A stretch of DNA of 11,041 nt from Planctomycetaceae bacterium. GTDB taxonomy: Bacteria > Planctomycetota > Planctomycetia > Pirellulales > Pirellulaceae. Below the pieces are notes generated by a model. That model saw nothing but the letters and a program-made list of their open reading frames with translations, was not told where the DNA came from and ran no database searches. Shown here in pieces: positions 1-7,653 of the stretch (the first letter of the stretch is position 1; every line of letters begins with the position of its first letter). Location of the stretch: contig SLMF01000491.1 of NCBI GenBank assembly GCA_007133715.1, forward strand, positions 1 through 11,041, given 5' to 3'. Made by a program: the position numbers and the translations under genes.

Positions 1-170
1 GTAGCCGCACTCACAAAATAGATTTCTCCCTCACTCAACGGGTCGCCGTCCAGGGTCACGGTTCCCTGAACCGCATAGGTGGGGTCGTCCGCAACCCCTC
101 CGTTACAGCCGGCCAACGAGACGAACACAAGGGCGAGAAGAACGATCCAAACTGGAAAAAGCCGAGACAT
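1..170 (-). CDS. Small lipoprotein, C-terminus cut by the window edge
   Basis: Reading the complement from the ATG at 168-170 gives 56 residues before the window ends. They start with a lipoprotein signal peptide: a short MSR head, a hydrophobic stretch (residues 5-19), and the lipobox LAGC with the lipidated Cys at residue 22. The visible mature part, about residues 33-54, reads VQGTVTLDGDPLSEGEIYF, the opening of a carboxypeptidase-regulatory-like or transthyretin-like beta-sandwich. Such small lipoproteins commonly follow DUF1559 genes in planctomycetes. The start is fixed by GGAGG eight bases upstream of the ATG, and the stop of the upstream DUF1559 gene is 112 bases away, so the two are probably co-transcribed. 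The protein should sit on the periplasmic side of a membrane. Its function is unknown. I am sure of the signal peptide and less sure of the fold, because only its beginning is present. Confidence 0.85.
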   Translation of the reverse strand, partial: MSRLFPVWIVLLALVFVSLAGCNGGVADDPTYAVQGTVTLDGDPLSEGEIYFVSAA

Positions 171-282
171 CCGCAAAACCTCCTGTCTGAAGCCTGGGAA
201 TTCGAAACTGCGCACCGGCCGACGTTCCGCAATGCGACCGGCATGTACCAAACCTTAAGGTCACCCCATCATCCCGGGTGAA

Positions 283-1344
283 TCAGAATTGCTCCAGAGG
301 GAGACCCGTATCGCGGGTAGCCAAACGGCCAAGCAGATCCAGACTGATGTCCTGCGACACGAACCGGACAGCCCCATCGCACAACAAGATGGCGACTCCG
401 CCGGGATGCGCGGAGTTCAGGGGGATATTGTTGCCGATATTGTCGCACACCCCCAGCGCCCCGCAGTTACCCGGCGCATTGGGCCAGCCGGATTTCTGGT
501 TGATCGGGTAGCGGATGGTGGTCTGGTTGAACGTGCGGGCGTCGCCACCGGAATGGTAATTGGGGGGCTGATGGTTACCCCCGCTCCCTTGGGCACCGAT
601 CAAAAAGCCATGCCGATGTCCCGAGGCCCAGGGCACGCGGTTGCCATTCAGCGTAATCAGGTAATCGCCATGCTCGCTGATCGCCATCACGTTGCTCGTC
701 CCATCCGTGATGTCGCTGTAGCGAATCTGGCTGAAGGGGAACAGCACCCCGCCCCCGCTAACGATTCCCCCGCTGCAGCATCCTGCCGCCCCACCGCCTT
801 GATTGGTACGCGTCTGGGTGTACCCCTGGGTAATCCCATTCACGGCACCCGATATGCCCACATAGGTGGCGGTCATCGCATTTTGGGAACCGGGCGGAGA
901 TCCGGCGGCCCGGCGGGGAAGAGGGGAGGAAGGGCAGGAAAAGCTGGGAATCACCACGTTGGCGATCGCCGCTCCGCTGGTGGTATTGCCCCAGCCAGAG
1001 CTTCCCGAGGTGAAGTCGATCTGATCGTAAACGGCTCCGCCCTCGACATAAGGCAGGATGCGCGCCATCCAGGAACCGCCCCAATGGTTCCCGCCCCCGC
1101 GAAAGTTGCCAAACGGGGGACGGTCACAGGAACCGCCGGGCGGCAAGCGGTTGTACGTGTCATGGTGGTTCTGCAAGGCGATGCCCAACTGTTTCAAATT
1201 GTTGATGCACTGGCTCCGCCGCGCCGCCTCCCGCGCCGCTTGAATCGCCGGTAAAAGTAGTGCCACAAGGATACCGATGATGGCAATCACCACCAGTAAC
1301 TCGACCAGTGTAAACCCGCGACGAACAGAAAAGTGCCGACTCAT
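283..1344 (-). CDS. DUF1559 family prepilin-like protein with H-X9-DG tail
   Basis: A 353-residue protein of the very large planctomycete DUF1559 family (type II secretion or pilin-like 'pseudopilins'). The N-terminus is a textbook prepilin leader: basic MSRHFSVRRG, cleavage expected between G10 and F11, the conserved Glu at mature position 5 (E15), then a hydrophobic helix to about residue 32 followed by PAIQAAREAARR. Residues 45-60 contain the typical CINNLKQLGIALQNHH. Near the C-terminus, His313, nine residues, then Asp323-Gly324 form the H-X9-DG processing-associated motif. The length is normal for the family. The start is supported by GAGGGGAG seven bases before the ATG. The gene has a good upstream promoter and is followed by a small lipoprotein gene. 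The product is probably held in the inner membrane by its helix and exposed outside the cytoplasm. The specific role of these proteins is not known. Confidence 0.95.
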   Translation of the reverse strand: MSRHFSVRRGFTLVELLVVIAIIGILVALLLPAIQAAREAARRSQCINNLKQLGIALQNHHDTYNRLPPGGSCDRPPFGNFRGGGNHWGGSWMARILPYVEGGAVYDQIDFTSGSSGWGNTTSGAAIANVVIPSFSCPSSPLPRRAAGSPPGSQNAMTATYVGISGAVNGITQGYTQTRTNQGGGAAGCCSGGIVSGGGVLFPFSQIRYSDITDGTSNVMAISEHGDYLITLNGNRVPWASGHRHGFLIGAQGSGGNHQPPNYHSGGDARTFNQTTIRYPINQKSGWPNAPGNCGALGVCDNIGNNIPLNSAHPGGVAILLCDGAVRFVSQDISLDLLGRLATRDTGLPLEQF

Positions 1345-1784
1345 CTCACACTCCCCTCAAAGATACGATGAACTGAGCGAAAACTGCCGAAAAGAGAACC
1401 AACCCGAAAGAGGATGTTTCAATACCTAGATGTATGCAGAAAACAGGCTCAAACGCAGGGTCGGAGACTTCTGCTCCCTTACGGAAACTTCTAGAGAAAA
1501 TTCCAACATTTGTCAAGCGTTTGGGAACTAGCTCGGAGTCGACTCGGATTCGCGGGTCAGAGAATTTGCCGTAAACCAACGCTTCCTCTTTATATGTACC
1601 GTATTGCAGTGGCATTTTCTTCCGACTATCGTGGCAACCCGGTGCTGGGAGTGCGTTAAGGACCAGGACACACGGTGACGGTTGCCCGTACCAAGTCGTG
1701 GGGCAGGCCCAGGGGCGTCTGAGTGCGGCCAGCAGCGGGCGCCGATCGAACCGCAGGCAATCTCTTGATCAAAAGGAACGAACG
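1345..1784. other. Divergent intergenic region, 440 bases
   Basis: No gene is supported here; the open frames crossing it lack ribosome sites and family features. It is clearly more AT-rich than its surroundings between about 1360 and 1620. It holds the minus-strand promoter at 1488-1516. Twenty bases upstream of that -35 is a perfect 10-base palindrome GAGTCGACTC (1536-1545), overlapping two direct CTCGGA copies (1532-1537 and 1543-1548) spaced by 11 bases, a possible regulator site. For the plus-strand gene only a weak promoter is visible (TTGCCG at 1566-1571 with TATATG at 1591-1596, spacer of 19). Just before the plus-strand gene there is a hairpin: GGTGACGG (1674-1681), loop TTGC, CCGTACC (1686-1692), with one bulged base. 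Confidence 0.6.
1488..1516 (-). promoter_or_regulatory. Candidate sigma-70-type promoter for the DUF1559 gene
   Basis: On the minus strand a perfect -35 TTGACA (1511-1516) is followed after exactly 17 bases by TAGAAG (1488-1493), which matches 4 of 6 positions of the -10 consensus. The spacer is AT-rich. Transcription would start near 1480, leaving a leader of about 135 bases before the DUF1559 start at 1344. It is the only such -35/-10 pair I found in the divergent region, on the correct strand. No transcript data support it. Confidence 0.5.
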
Positions 1785-4466
1785 ATGAGACCCGAGAGAC
1801 GACAAGCCGCGTTTTGGCGGGTGGTTCTGACCGTGGCAGCCACGGGGTGCTTGGCCACAGCGACTTCGACGGCAACCGCTGAACCTGCCGCACGGGAATC
1901 GGTGGTGAATTCGCTGGGGATGGAGCTGGTTCGCATCCCGGCCGGGAGTTTCCGGATGGGCTGCGAGCAGGGCGAATTCGACGAACAGCCGGTTCGCGAA
2001 GTCACGATCGGGCAGTCGTTCTGGATGGGAGCGACGGAAGTGACCAACGCCCAGTACGAGCAATTCGATCCGTCGCATCGCGAGCTGCGGGGCAAAAGGG
2101 GCTTGTCTCACGAGGACGACGAAGCGGTGATCTTTGTTTCTTGGCACGACGCGATGGCCTTCTGCGCCTGGCTTTCCGAGCGGGAGGGCAAGACGTACCG
2201 GTTGCCGACCGAGGCCGAGTGGGAATACGCTTGCCGGGCCGGCACGACTTCGGCTTATCACACGGGGGACACGTTGCCCGAGCCGTTTCACAAGAACCCG
2301 CGAGCGGATTGGAACCCGCGGGAGGTTCCGTTGCACGTCGGCCGCACGCCGCCCAATGCCTGGGGGTTGTACGACCTGCACGGCAATGTCGAGGAATGGT
2401 GTTGGGATTGGTACGGCCCGTATCCGGACCAGGCTCAGACCGATCCGGTCGGCTACGTCGGGCCCCTGCCCATCCACCAGGCTCGTGTGACACGGGGCGG
2501 CAGTCACAGCAGCGAACTCGGCTTCCTGCGGAGTGCGAACCGGTTGGGTGCTCTCCCGGACGAGCGGCACTGGTTGATTGGCTTCCGGGTGGTGCAAGCG
2601 GAGATGCCGTCGAGCGAACCGTTGGCTGTACCCGCCCCGCCCCTTTGGGCACAGGGCGTTTCGCAACAGCCGCACGACTGGTCGGACGGTCCCGATCCGG
2701 CGGAACCGTACGTCGAACCGCCCCAGCGTTTTGTGCTGCTCCCGCCCAATTCGGACGGGCCGTTGTACTCGCGGCATAATCACTGCCCGGACATCACGCC
2801 GTGTCCCAACGGCGATCTGCTGGCGACGTGGTACACGACGAACACCGAGCCGGGACGCGAGTTGACGGTGGCCGCCGCACGCTTGCGACGCGGGGCCGAA
2901 GCTTGGGATCCGCCGGCCGTGTTCCACAAGGTGCCGGATCGCAACATGCATGCCACGTCGATCTGGTGGGACCGCGACGGCCAGACGATTTATCACTTCA
3001 ACGGGATCAGTATCAGTTACGGCTGGGGCAATCTGGCCCTGTTCTACCGGACCAGCACGGACAACGGGGTGAGTTGGTCGGAGCCGCAGTGGATTCAGCC
3101 GGAGTATGGTTTGCGGAACATGCCGATCGCCGGGGTCATCAAGACGTCCGACGGCGCGATCGTGGTTCCTTGTGATGCCGTGACGGGTGGCAGCGGGGGC
3201 ACGGCCGTGCACATTGGTCGGGACGAGGGTACCCGTTGGCAGGAGCCGGGTGCCGGGACGCCTCCGCCGGACTTTGTCGCCGGGGGTCAAGGCGGAACGA
3301 TTGCCGGGATCCACGCGGGGGTGGTCGAATTGGCGGACGGCCGGTGGCTGGCCCTGGGTCGCGGCGACACGATCGACGGGCGGATGCCGATGAGCGTGTC
3401 GGATGACGGCGGCCGCAGTTGGACGTATTCGGCCAGCGAATTCCCGCCGATCGCGGGCGGCCAGCGTCTGGTGCTGATGCGTTTGGCCGAGGGTCCCTTG
3501 TTTTTCGCGTCGTTTACCGGCCCGCATGACCGCAATTTGACCTTGGAATTCCCCGCTGATCAGGGCGGCACGTTCGACGGTTATGGTCTGTTCGGGGCAC
3601 TCAGTTTTGACGAGGGTCAGAGTTGGCCGGTCCGCAAGCTGCTGACGCCCGAGGAGGGGGATTTCCAGACGGCGGGACACACTCGCCAGTTCACCGCAAC
3701 CCTTGAGCGGGCGGAACCGCGGGGTTATCTGGCGGCGACCCAGACTCCCGACGGCGTGATCCATCTGATTTCCAGCGGTCTGCACTACCGTTTCAATTTA
3801 GCGTGGCTGCAGCAGCCCAATGCGGCCCCGCCGCCGCCACCGGAGCCGGAGGAACTGGCGGTCAAATCGCCCCTGGAAACGGTGTTCCGGCCCTCCGAAC
3901 TGCCCAGCCAGGCTGGCTGGCTGTACACGGGCACCGGGATAGGTGAAGCGGAAGCAGTGCGGGTTGCCGACGAAGGCATCCAGTTGGTCACCGGTGCGAA
4001 CCAGCGGGTTCGCTGGGCCGATGTCGCGGACGAGCGATTTGGCTCCGTGACCGGCCAGCGGGGATTTACGGCGGAGATCCGCATCCAGGTGACGCGGAAC
4101 ACCGCGGGCAACCGAGGGATCGACTTCGAGGCCGGTGTGGACGGCCGCCGGTATTTTCTGACCGTGACACGGACCGGTGTTTACTGGTACGATCGCGGCT
4201 TTCGGGAATTGGCCGAAGGGCTGGACAACCATTCGGCTCTGCACACCTACCGGATGGCGGTGCAAGACGACGGTTATGTCCAGATCTTCCGCAACGGCCA
4301 GCGACTGGCCTTCCTGGCTCCCAGCAGCGGCCGTGATCCCATGCTGCCGGGCGAGGGGCCCTACTTCCAGTGGGGCGTCGGCGCGGGTGGCAGCGAGGCG
4401 GATGCCCGGATCGCTCACCTGGCCTACGATCGGCAAGGTCCTTTTGCCGTTCCCGATTCGCCGTAA
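1785..4466 (+). CDS. Exported FGE-like / sialidase-like / LamG-like fusion protein
   Basis: An 893-residue protein with three parts. Residues 1-32 look like a Sec signal peptide (basic head, hydrophobic core 11-25, probable cut after TATA). Residues 40-271 are a formylglycine-generating-enzyme-like domain (SUMF1/EgtB/PvdO superfamily): NSLGMELVRIPAGSFRMG, RLPTEAEWEYACRAGT, LYDLHGNVEEWCWDWY and the closing TRGGS...IGFRVVQ. Residues 310-675 are a BNR/sialidase-like beta-propeller with three Asp-boxes: STDNGVSW (424-431), SDDGGRSW (539-546) and SFDEGQSW (607-614). A proline-rich linker (681-688) leads to residues 700-885, a probable LamG/concanavalin-like sandwich. The FGE-like part has no Cys between 207 and 333, so the two catalytic cysteines of true FGE are absent and a binding role is more likely. 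The propeller lacks a clear RIP motif, so sialidase activity is unproven. I chose the ATG with AAAAGGAA upstream over the in-frame GTG at 1698, which would place 29 extra residues before the signal peptide. A symporter gene follows 35 bases downstream. Confidence 0.9.
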   Translation: MRPERRQAAFWRVVLTVAATGCLATATSTATAEPAARESVVNSLGMELVRIPAGSFRMGCEQGEFDEQPVREVTIGQSFWMGATEVTNAQYEQFDPSHRELRGKRGLSHEDDEAVIFVSWHDAMAFCAWLSEREGKTYRLPTEAEWEYACRAGTTSAYHTGDTLPEPFHKNPRADWNPREVPLHVGRTPPNAWGLYDLHGNVEEWCWDWYGPYPDQAQTDPVGYVGPLPIHQARVTRGGSHSSELGFLRSANRLGALPDERHWLIGFRVVQAEMPSSEPLAVPAPPLWAQGVSQQPHDWSDGPDPAEPYVEPPQRFVLLPPNSDGPLYSRHNHCPDITPCPNGDLLATWYTTNTEPGRELTVAAARLRRGAEAWDPPAVFHKVPDRNMHATSIWWDRDGQTIYHFNGISISYGWGNLALFYRTSTDNGVSWSEPQWIQPEYGLRNMPIAGVIKTSDGAIVVPCDAVTGGSGGTAVHIGRDEGTRWQEPGAGTPPPDFVAGGQGGTIAGIHAGVVELADGRWLALGRGDTIDGRMPMSVSDDGGRSWTYSASEFPPIAGGQRLVLMRLAEGPLFFASFTGPHDRNLTLEFPADQGGTFDGYGLFGALSFDEGQSWPVRKLLTPEEGDFQTAGHTRQFTATLERAEPRGYLAATQTPDGVIHLISSGLHYRFNLAWLQQPNAAPPPPPEPEELAVKSPLETVFRPSELPSQAGWLYTGTGIGEAEAVRVADEGIQLVTGANQRVRWADVADERFGSVTGQRGFTAEIRIQVTRNTAGNRGIDFEAGVDGRRYFLTVTRTGVYWYDRGFRELAEGLDNHSALHTYRMAVQDDGYVQIFRNGQRLAFLAPSSGRDPMLPGEGPYFQWGVGAGGSEADARIAHLAYDRQGPFAVPDSP

Positions 4467-4501
4467 GTTCGGATTCGCGGTGAGCAGGACAAGGAATCGA
4501 G

Positions 4502-5998
4502 ATGGGCGGATACCTTCGTGGGGCGGATCTGACGGTCCTGATCGTCTACTTCCTGGCCGTGCTGGCCGTGGGGTTGTACTTCTACCGCAGCGGCCAGAGC
4601 CGGACGACCGCCGGGTTCACCACGGCCGGCCGGGCGCTGCCGGGCTGGGCCGTCGGACTGTCGATCCTGGCGACCTACCTCAGCAGCATCAGTTTCCTGG
4701 CACTGCCCGGCCGCTCCTACGCGGAAGACTGGAATGTTTTCGTCTTCAGCCTGTCGCTGCCGCCGGCGACCTGGATCGCTGTCCGCTGGTTCCTGCCGTA
4801 CTATCGGGCCAGCGGCGAAGTGTCGGCGTACAGCCATCTCGAGCGGCGTTTCGGACCCTGGGCACGCCTGTATGCCGGTCTGTGCTACCTGCTGACCCAA
4901 TTGGCACGCATCGGCTCGGTCACCTTCCTAATGGCCTTGCCGTTGAGTGTCCTGCTGGAATGGGACATTCGGCTGGTGATCCTGTTGACCGGCGTTTCGG
5001 TGGTGGTGTACACGATGCTGGGCGGGATCATCGCCGTGATCTGGACGGATGCGATCCAGAGTTTGGTGCTGATGGGCGGAGCGGGAGTCTGCCTGCTGAT
5101 CATGGTGCTGGGGTTGCCCGAGGGGCCCGGCCAGTTGTTCACACTGGCGGCGGCCGAGCAGAAGTTCTCCCTGGGCAGCTTCGGTAGCAGTTTGGCCGAG
5201 CCGACGTTCTGGGTCGTGCTGGTCTACGGTTTCACCATCAACCTGCAGAATTTCGGCATCGATCAGAACTATGTCCAGCGTTACGTGGCCGCCCGGTCGG
5301 ATGCCGAAGCTCGCAAGAGTGTGTGGCTGGGCGGGCTGCTGTACGTACCCGTCTCGGCCGTGTTCGTGTTCATCGGCACGGCCCTGTTCGCGTTTTATTC
5401 GGCCCAGCCGGACCTGCTGCCCGAGACCTATCGGGCCGAGGGGATGGCCGACCGCGTGTTCCCCTATTTCATCGTCACGCAATTGCCGCCCGGGGTCACC
5501 GGGTTGCTGATCGCCGCCATCTTTGCGGCGGCGATGAGTACGATCTCCACCAGTTTGAACTCGTCCGCCACGTTGCTGTTGACCGATTTCTACCAGCGTT
5601 ATCTGCGACCGGAGGCTGGCGAGCGGGAATCGATGTGGGTGCTGCACCTGGGCACGCTGATCTGGGGATTGCTGGGAACCGGGATCGGGCTGGCCATGAT
5701 CAATGTGCAAGCCGCTTTGGACGCCTGGTGGACCCTGTCGGGGATCTTTGCCGGCGGGATGGTTGGTCTGTTTCTGCTGGGAATGATCTCGCGGAAGGCG
5801 AGCAACCCGGCCGCCGCCACCGGGGTCTTGCTGGGCGTGTTGGTGATCGTCTGGATGACGCTGTCGCCGGACTGCGAAACGTTGCCCGAGCCGCTCCGCA
5901 GCCCCCTGCACAGCTTCCTGACAATCGTGGCCGGGACCCTGACCATCCTGCTGGTCGGGTTGCTCGTCAGCCGTCTCGGCAGCCGGAGTCGGCGCTGA
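4502..5998 (+). CDS. Sodium:solute symporter (SSS/SLC5 family)
   Basis: A 498-residue membrane protein with about 13 hydrophobic segments (roughly 11-28, 47-67, 76-98, 123-150, 156-178, 186-204, 233-255, 274-298, 327-350, 379-400, 409-427, 437-453, 470-491), the usual SSS architecture and length. Family hallmarks are GGIIAVIWTDAIQ (174-186), FGIDQNYVQRY (251-261) and the segment STISTSLNSSATLLLTDFYQ (346-365), whose serines correspond to the Na2 sodium site of LeuT-fold carriers. It would use the sodium gradient to bring a small organic solute across the inner membrane. The ATG follows AAGGA at a good distance. The gene starts 35 bases after the sialidase-like fusion gene with no terminator between them, so the two are probably one operon and the substrate may be a sugar or acidic sugar released or recognised by that protein. 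SSS sequence alone does not fix the substrate. Confidence 0.93.
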   Translation: MGGYLRGADLTVLIVYFLAVLAVGLYFYRSGQSRTTAGFTTAGRALPGWAVGLSILATYLSSISFLALPGRSYAEDWNVFVFSLSLPPATWIAVRWFLPYYRASGEVSAYSHLERRFGPWARLYAGLCYLLTQLARIGSVTFLMALPLSVLLEWDIRLVILLTGVSVVVYTMLGGIIAVIWTDAIQSLVLMGGAGVCLLIMVLGLPEGPGQLFTLAAAEQKFSLGSFGSSLAEPTFWVVLVYGFTINLQNFGIDQNYVQRYVAARSDAEARKSVWLGGLLYVPVSAVFVFIGTALFAFYSAQPDLLPETYRAEGMADRVFPYFIVTQLPPGVTGLLIAAIFAAAMSTISTSLNSSATLLLTDFYQRYLRPEAGERESMWVLHLGTLIWGLLGTGIGLAMINVQAALDAWWTLSGIFAGGMVGLFLLGMISRKASNPAAATGVLLGVLVIVWMTLSPDCETLPEPLRSPLHSFLTIVAGTLTILLVGLLVSRLGSRSRR

Positions 5999-6217
5999 AC
6001 CGTCAGCCGATGAAGCCAACCCCCGGGGCGCTTGCCAGACCAGACCGATTGGGGGCGTATTGACACCGTGCTCGGTTTAGCGCACTTTGAGTACAAGCGT
6101 CCGTTCCGTGTTCCGCAGCTTGAGTGGTTGCATTTCACCTAGTTGGGGTTCCGGAATCGGTTGGCACGGGGTGGCAAGGGAGGCAGTTCGAGGGTGTCAG
6201 CAGCGAGGAATCGACCG
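5999..6217. other. Intergenic region between symporter and oxidoreductase genes
   Basis: These 219 bases hold no supported gene. A perfect TTGACA lies at 6060-6065, but no acceptable -10 follows at 16 to 18 bases, so I do not call a promoter. A short inverted repeat ACCG-TGCT-CGGT directly follows it. The gap is long enough for the oxidoreductase to have its own transcription start. No rho-independent terminator (stem plus T-run) is visible after the symporter gene. Confidence 0.5.
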
Positions 6218-7552
6218 ATGACAAGCGAGAGGAATGGTTGCAGGGCTCGGCGTAGTTTTTTGCGGCGGGTGATTGCGGGTGGTGCCGCCTGGTGCGCCGC
6301 CCCCTATGTGATTTCCCCTGCCGCGTTGGGCAACGCGGGGCGGTCCGCGCCCAGCGAGCGGATCACGATCGGCTTTATCGGACTGGGCAGCCACGGGATC
6401 GGGCATAATTTGCGGTCTTTCCTCCGCCAGAACGATGCCGAGCCCGTGATTCTGTGCGATGTGGACACGCGGCAGATCGAGGCGGCGGTCCACACCGTGC
6501 GGCAGCAGCGAGGCGAGTCGTTTGACTGCGCCACCACCCGTGATTGGCGGGAAGTGATCGCCCGCGAGGATGTGGATGCCGTGATGATTTCGACGGGTGA
6601 CCAGTGGCATGGCCCGATGTCGGTCGGGGCGATTCAGGCTGGCAAGGACGTGATGTGCGAGAAGCCGACGCTGAGCATTGCGGAGGGGCGGATCGTGGCC
6701 GACTTGGTGCGGCGTTACGGCACGGTGTTCCAGACGGCGACGGAGGATCGCTCGATCCCGGTCTACCATCGGATGGCGGAACTGGTCCGCAATGGCCGGA
6801 TCGGCCGGTTGGAGCGGATTTTCTGCCAGCTGCCGGGCGGTCCGGGCAACGCGGGGGATCCGCGGCCGCAGCCGGTGCCAGCCGAATTGGATTGGGACAT
6901 GTGGTTGGGGCCCGCCCCCTGGGCTCCCTATCGCCAGGGGCTGCATCCGTACCACTGGCGGTGGCACCGGGATTACTCCGGGGGCCAATTGACCGATTGG
7001 GGCGCCCACCAACTGGATACGGTCCAGTGGGCCAACGACACGGAACACAGCGGGCCGGTGGAGGTCGAAGGCAGCGGGCGGCGGCACGAGAACGGGTTGT
7101 ACGATACGTTCTTCGAGTACCATTTGGTTTATCGCTATGCCGACGGGGTCGAATTGCGTGTGGACAGCGGGGGCACGGGCTTGCGTTTCGAAGGCAGCGA
7201 CGGCTGGGTCGGCAATGACGGTTGGGTCCGCCCCCTGCAGGCCAGTTCCGACGCGATCCTGGCGAGTGTGATCGGGCCGGAGGAGATTTCCTTGTTCACC
7301 GAACCGCGTGGCGAGCACCGGAATTTCCTGGATTGTGTCAAGTCGCGGCGGGACCCGTATTTTCCGGCAGAGATTGGCCATCGCTGTTCCACCCTCTCCC
7401 ATCTGGGTAACATCGCCATGGAATTGGGTCGGAAACTTCGCTGGGATCCGGTCACGGAGGCCTTCGACCGGGACGATACGGCCAACCGCATGCGGAGCCG
7501 TTCCCAGCGGGAGCCTTGGTCCAATCTGGGTGGCGTCAAGCCGCTGGGATGA
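6218..7552 (+). CDS. Tat-exported Gfo/Idh/MocA family oxidoreductase
   Basis: A 444-residue NAD(P)-dependent sugar oxidoreductase-type protein. The N-terminus has a twin-arginine signal, RRSFLRR (11-17), then a weakly hydrophobic stretch up to about residue 37, so export in folded form with bound cofactor is expected. The Rossmann fold opens with ITIGFIGLGSHGIG (49-62), containing GxGxxG. CEKPTLS (147-153) carries the EKP lysine typical of the catalytic centre. The C-terminal half has DWDMWLGPAPWAPY (225-238) and the HWRWHRDYSGGQLTDWGAHQ block (246-265), common in planctomycete exported members. The reaction is presumably oxidation or reduction of a sugar or inositol-like compound; the substrate is unknown. 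I chose the ATG at 6218, nine bases after AGG, because it puts the Tat motif at a normal distance; an upstream in-frame start at 6143 would add 25 residues without a ribosome site. The neighbours suggest a role in envelope-side sugar handling, but this is inference. Confidence 0.93.
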   Translation: MTSERNGCRARRSFLRRVIAGGAAWCAAPYVISPAALGNAGRSAPSERITIGFIGLGSHGIGHNLRSFLRQNDAEPVILCDVDTRQIEAAVHTVRQQRGESFDCATTRDWREVIAREDVDAVMISTGDQWHGPMSVGAIQAGKDVMCEKPTLSIAEGRIVADLVRRYGTVFQTATEDRSIPVYHRMAELVRNGRIGRLERIFCQLPGGPGNAGDPRPQPVPAELDWDMWLGPAPWAPYRQGLHPYHWRWHRDYSGGQLTDWGAHQLDTVQWANDTEHSGPVEVEGSGRRHENGLYDTFFEYHLVYRYADGVELRVDSGGTGLRFEGSDGWVGNDGWVRPLQASSDAILASVIGPEEISLFTEPRGEHRNFLDCVKSRRDPYFPAEIGHRCSTLSHLGNIAMELGRKLRWDPVTEAFDRDDTANRMRSRSQREPWSNLGGVKPLG

Positions 7553-7653
7553 TGTGTTCGCGTGTGGGTATGCCGGGTGCCGGAAGAGGCCCTGGAATGA
7601 AGGAAAGCCCGCGTCCTGTTGGGCAACGAAGTAGAAGTACAAGGAGAATCGAA

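Noticed and set aside
252..261. The palindrome ACCTTAAGGT between the DUF1559 and lipoprotein genes as an operator
   Set aside because: A perfect 10-base palindrome is notable, but it lies in a short within-operon gap with no promoter elements nearby and no second copy.
289..1254. A 321-codon plus-strand frame opposite the DUF1559 gene
   Set aside because: The minus-strand gene has an unambiguous prepilin leader, an H-X9-DG motif and a ribosome site. The plus frame has none.
1932..1940. An RIP tripeptide in the fusion protein (residues 50-52) as the sialidase FRIP/RIP active-site motif
   Set aside because: It lies in the FGE-like domain (VRIPAGSF, a normal motif of that family), more than 250 residues before the propeller, so it cannot be taken as evidence for GH33 catalysis.
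1656..3785. A 709-codon open frame on the minus strand opposite the fusion gene
   Set aside because: It is antisense to a gene with three recognisable domains, is rich in Arg and Pro as expected from GC-rich shadow frames, and shows no signal, motif or ribosome site.
6060..6088. A promoter for the oxidoreductase gene built on the perfect TTGACA at 6060-6065
   Set aside because: No sequence with more than two or three -10 matches follows at 16 to 18 bases, and a single TTGACA is expected several times by chance in a window this size.
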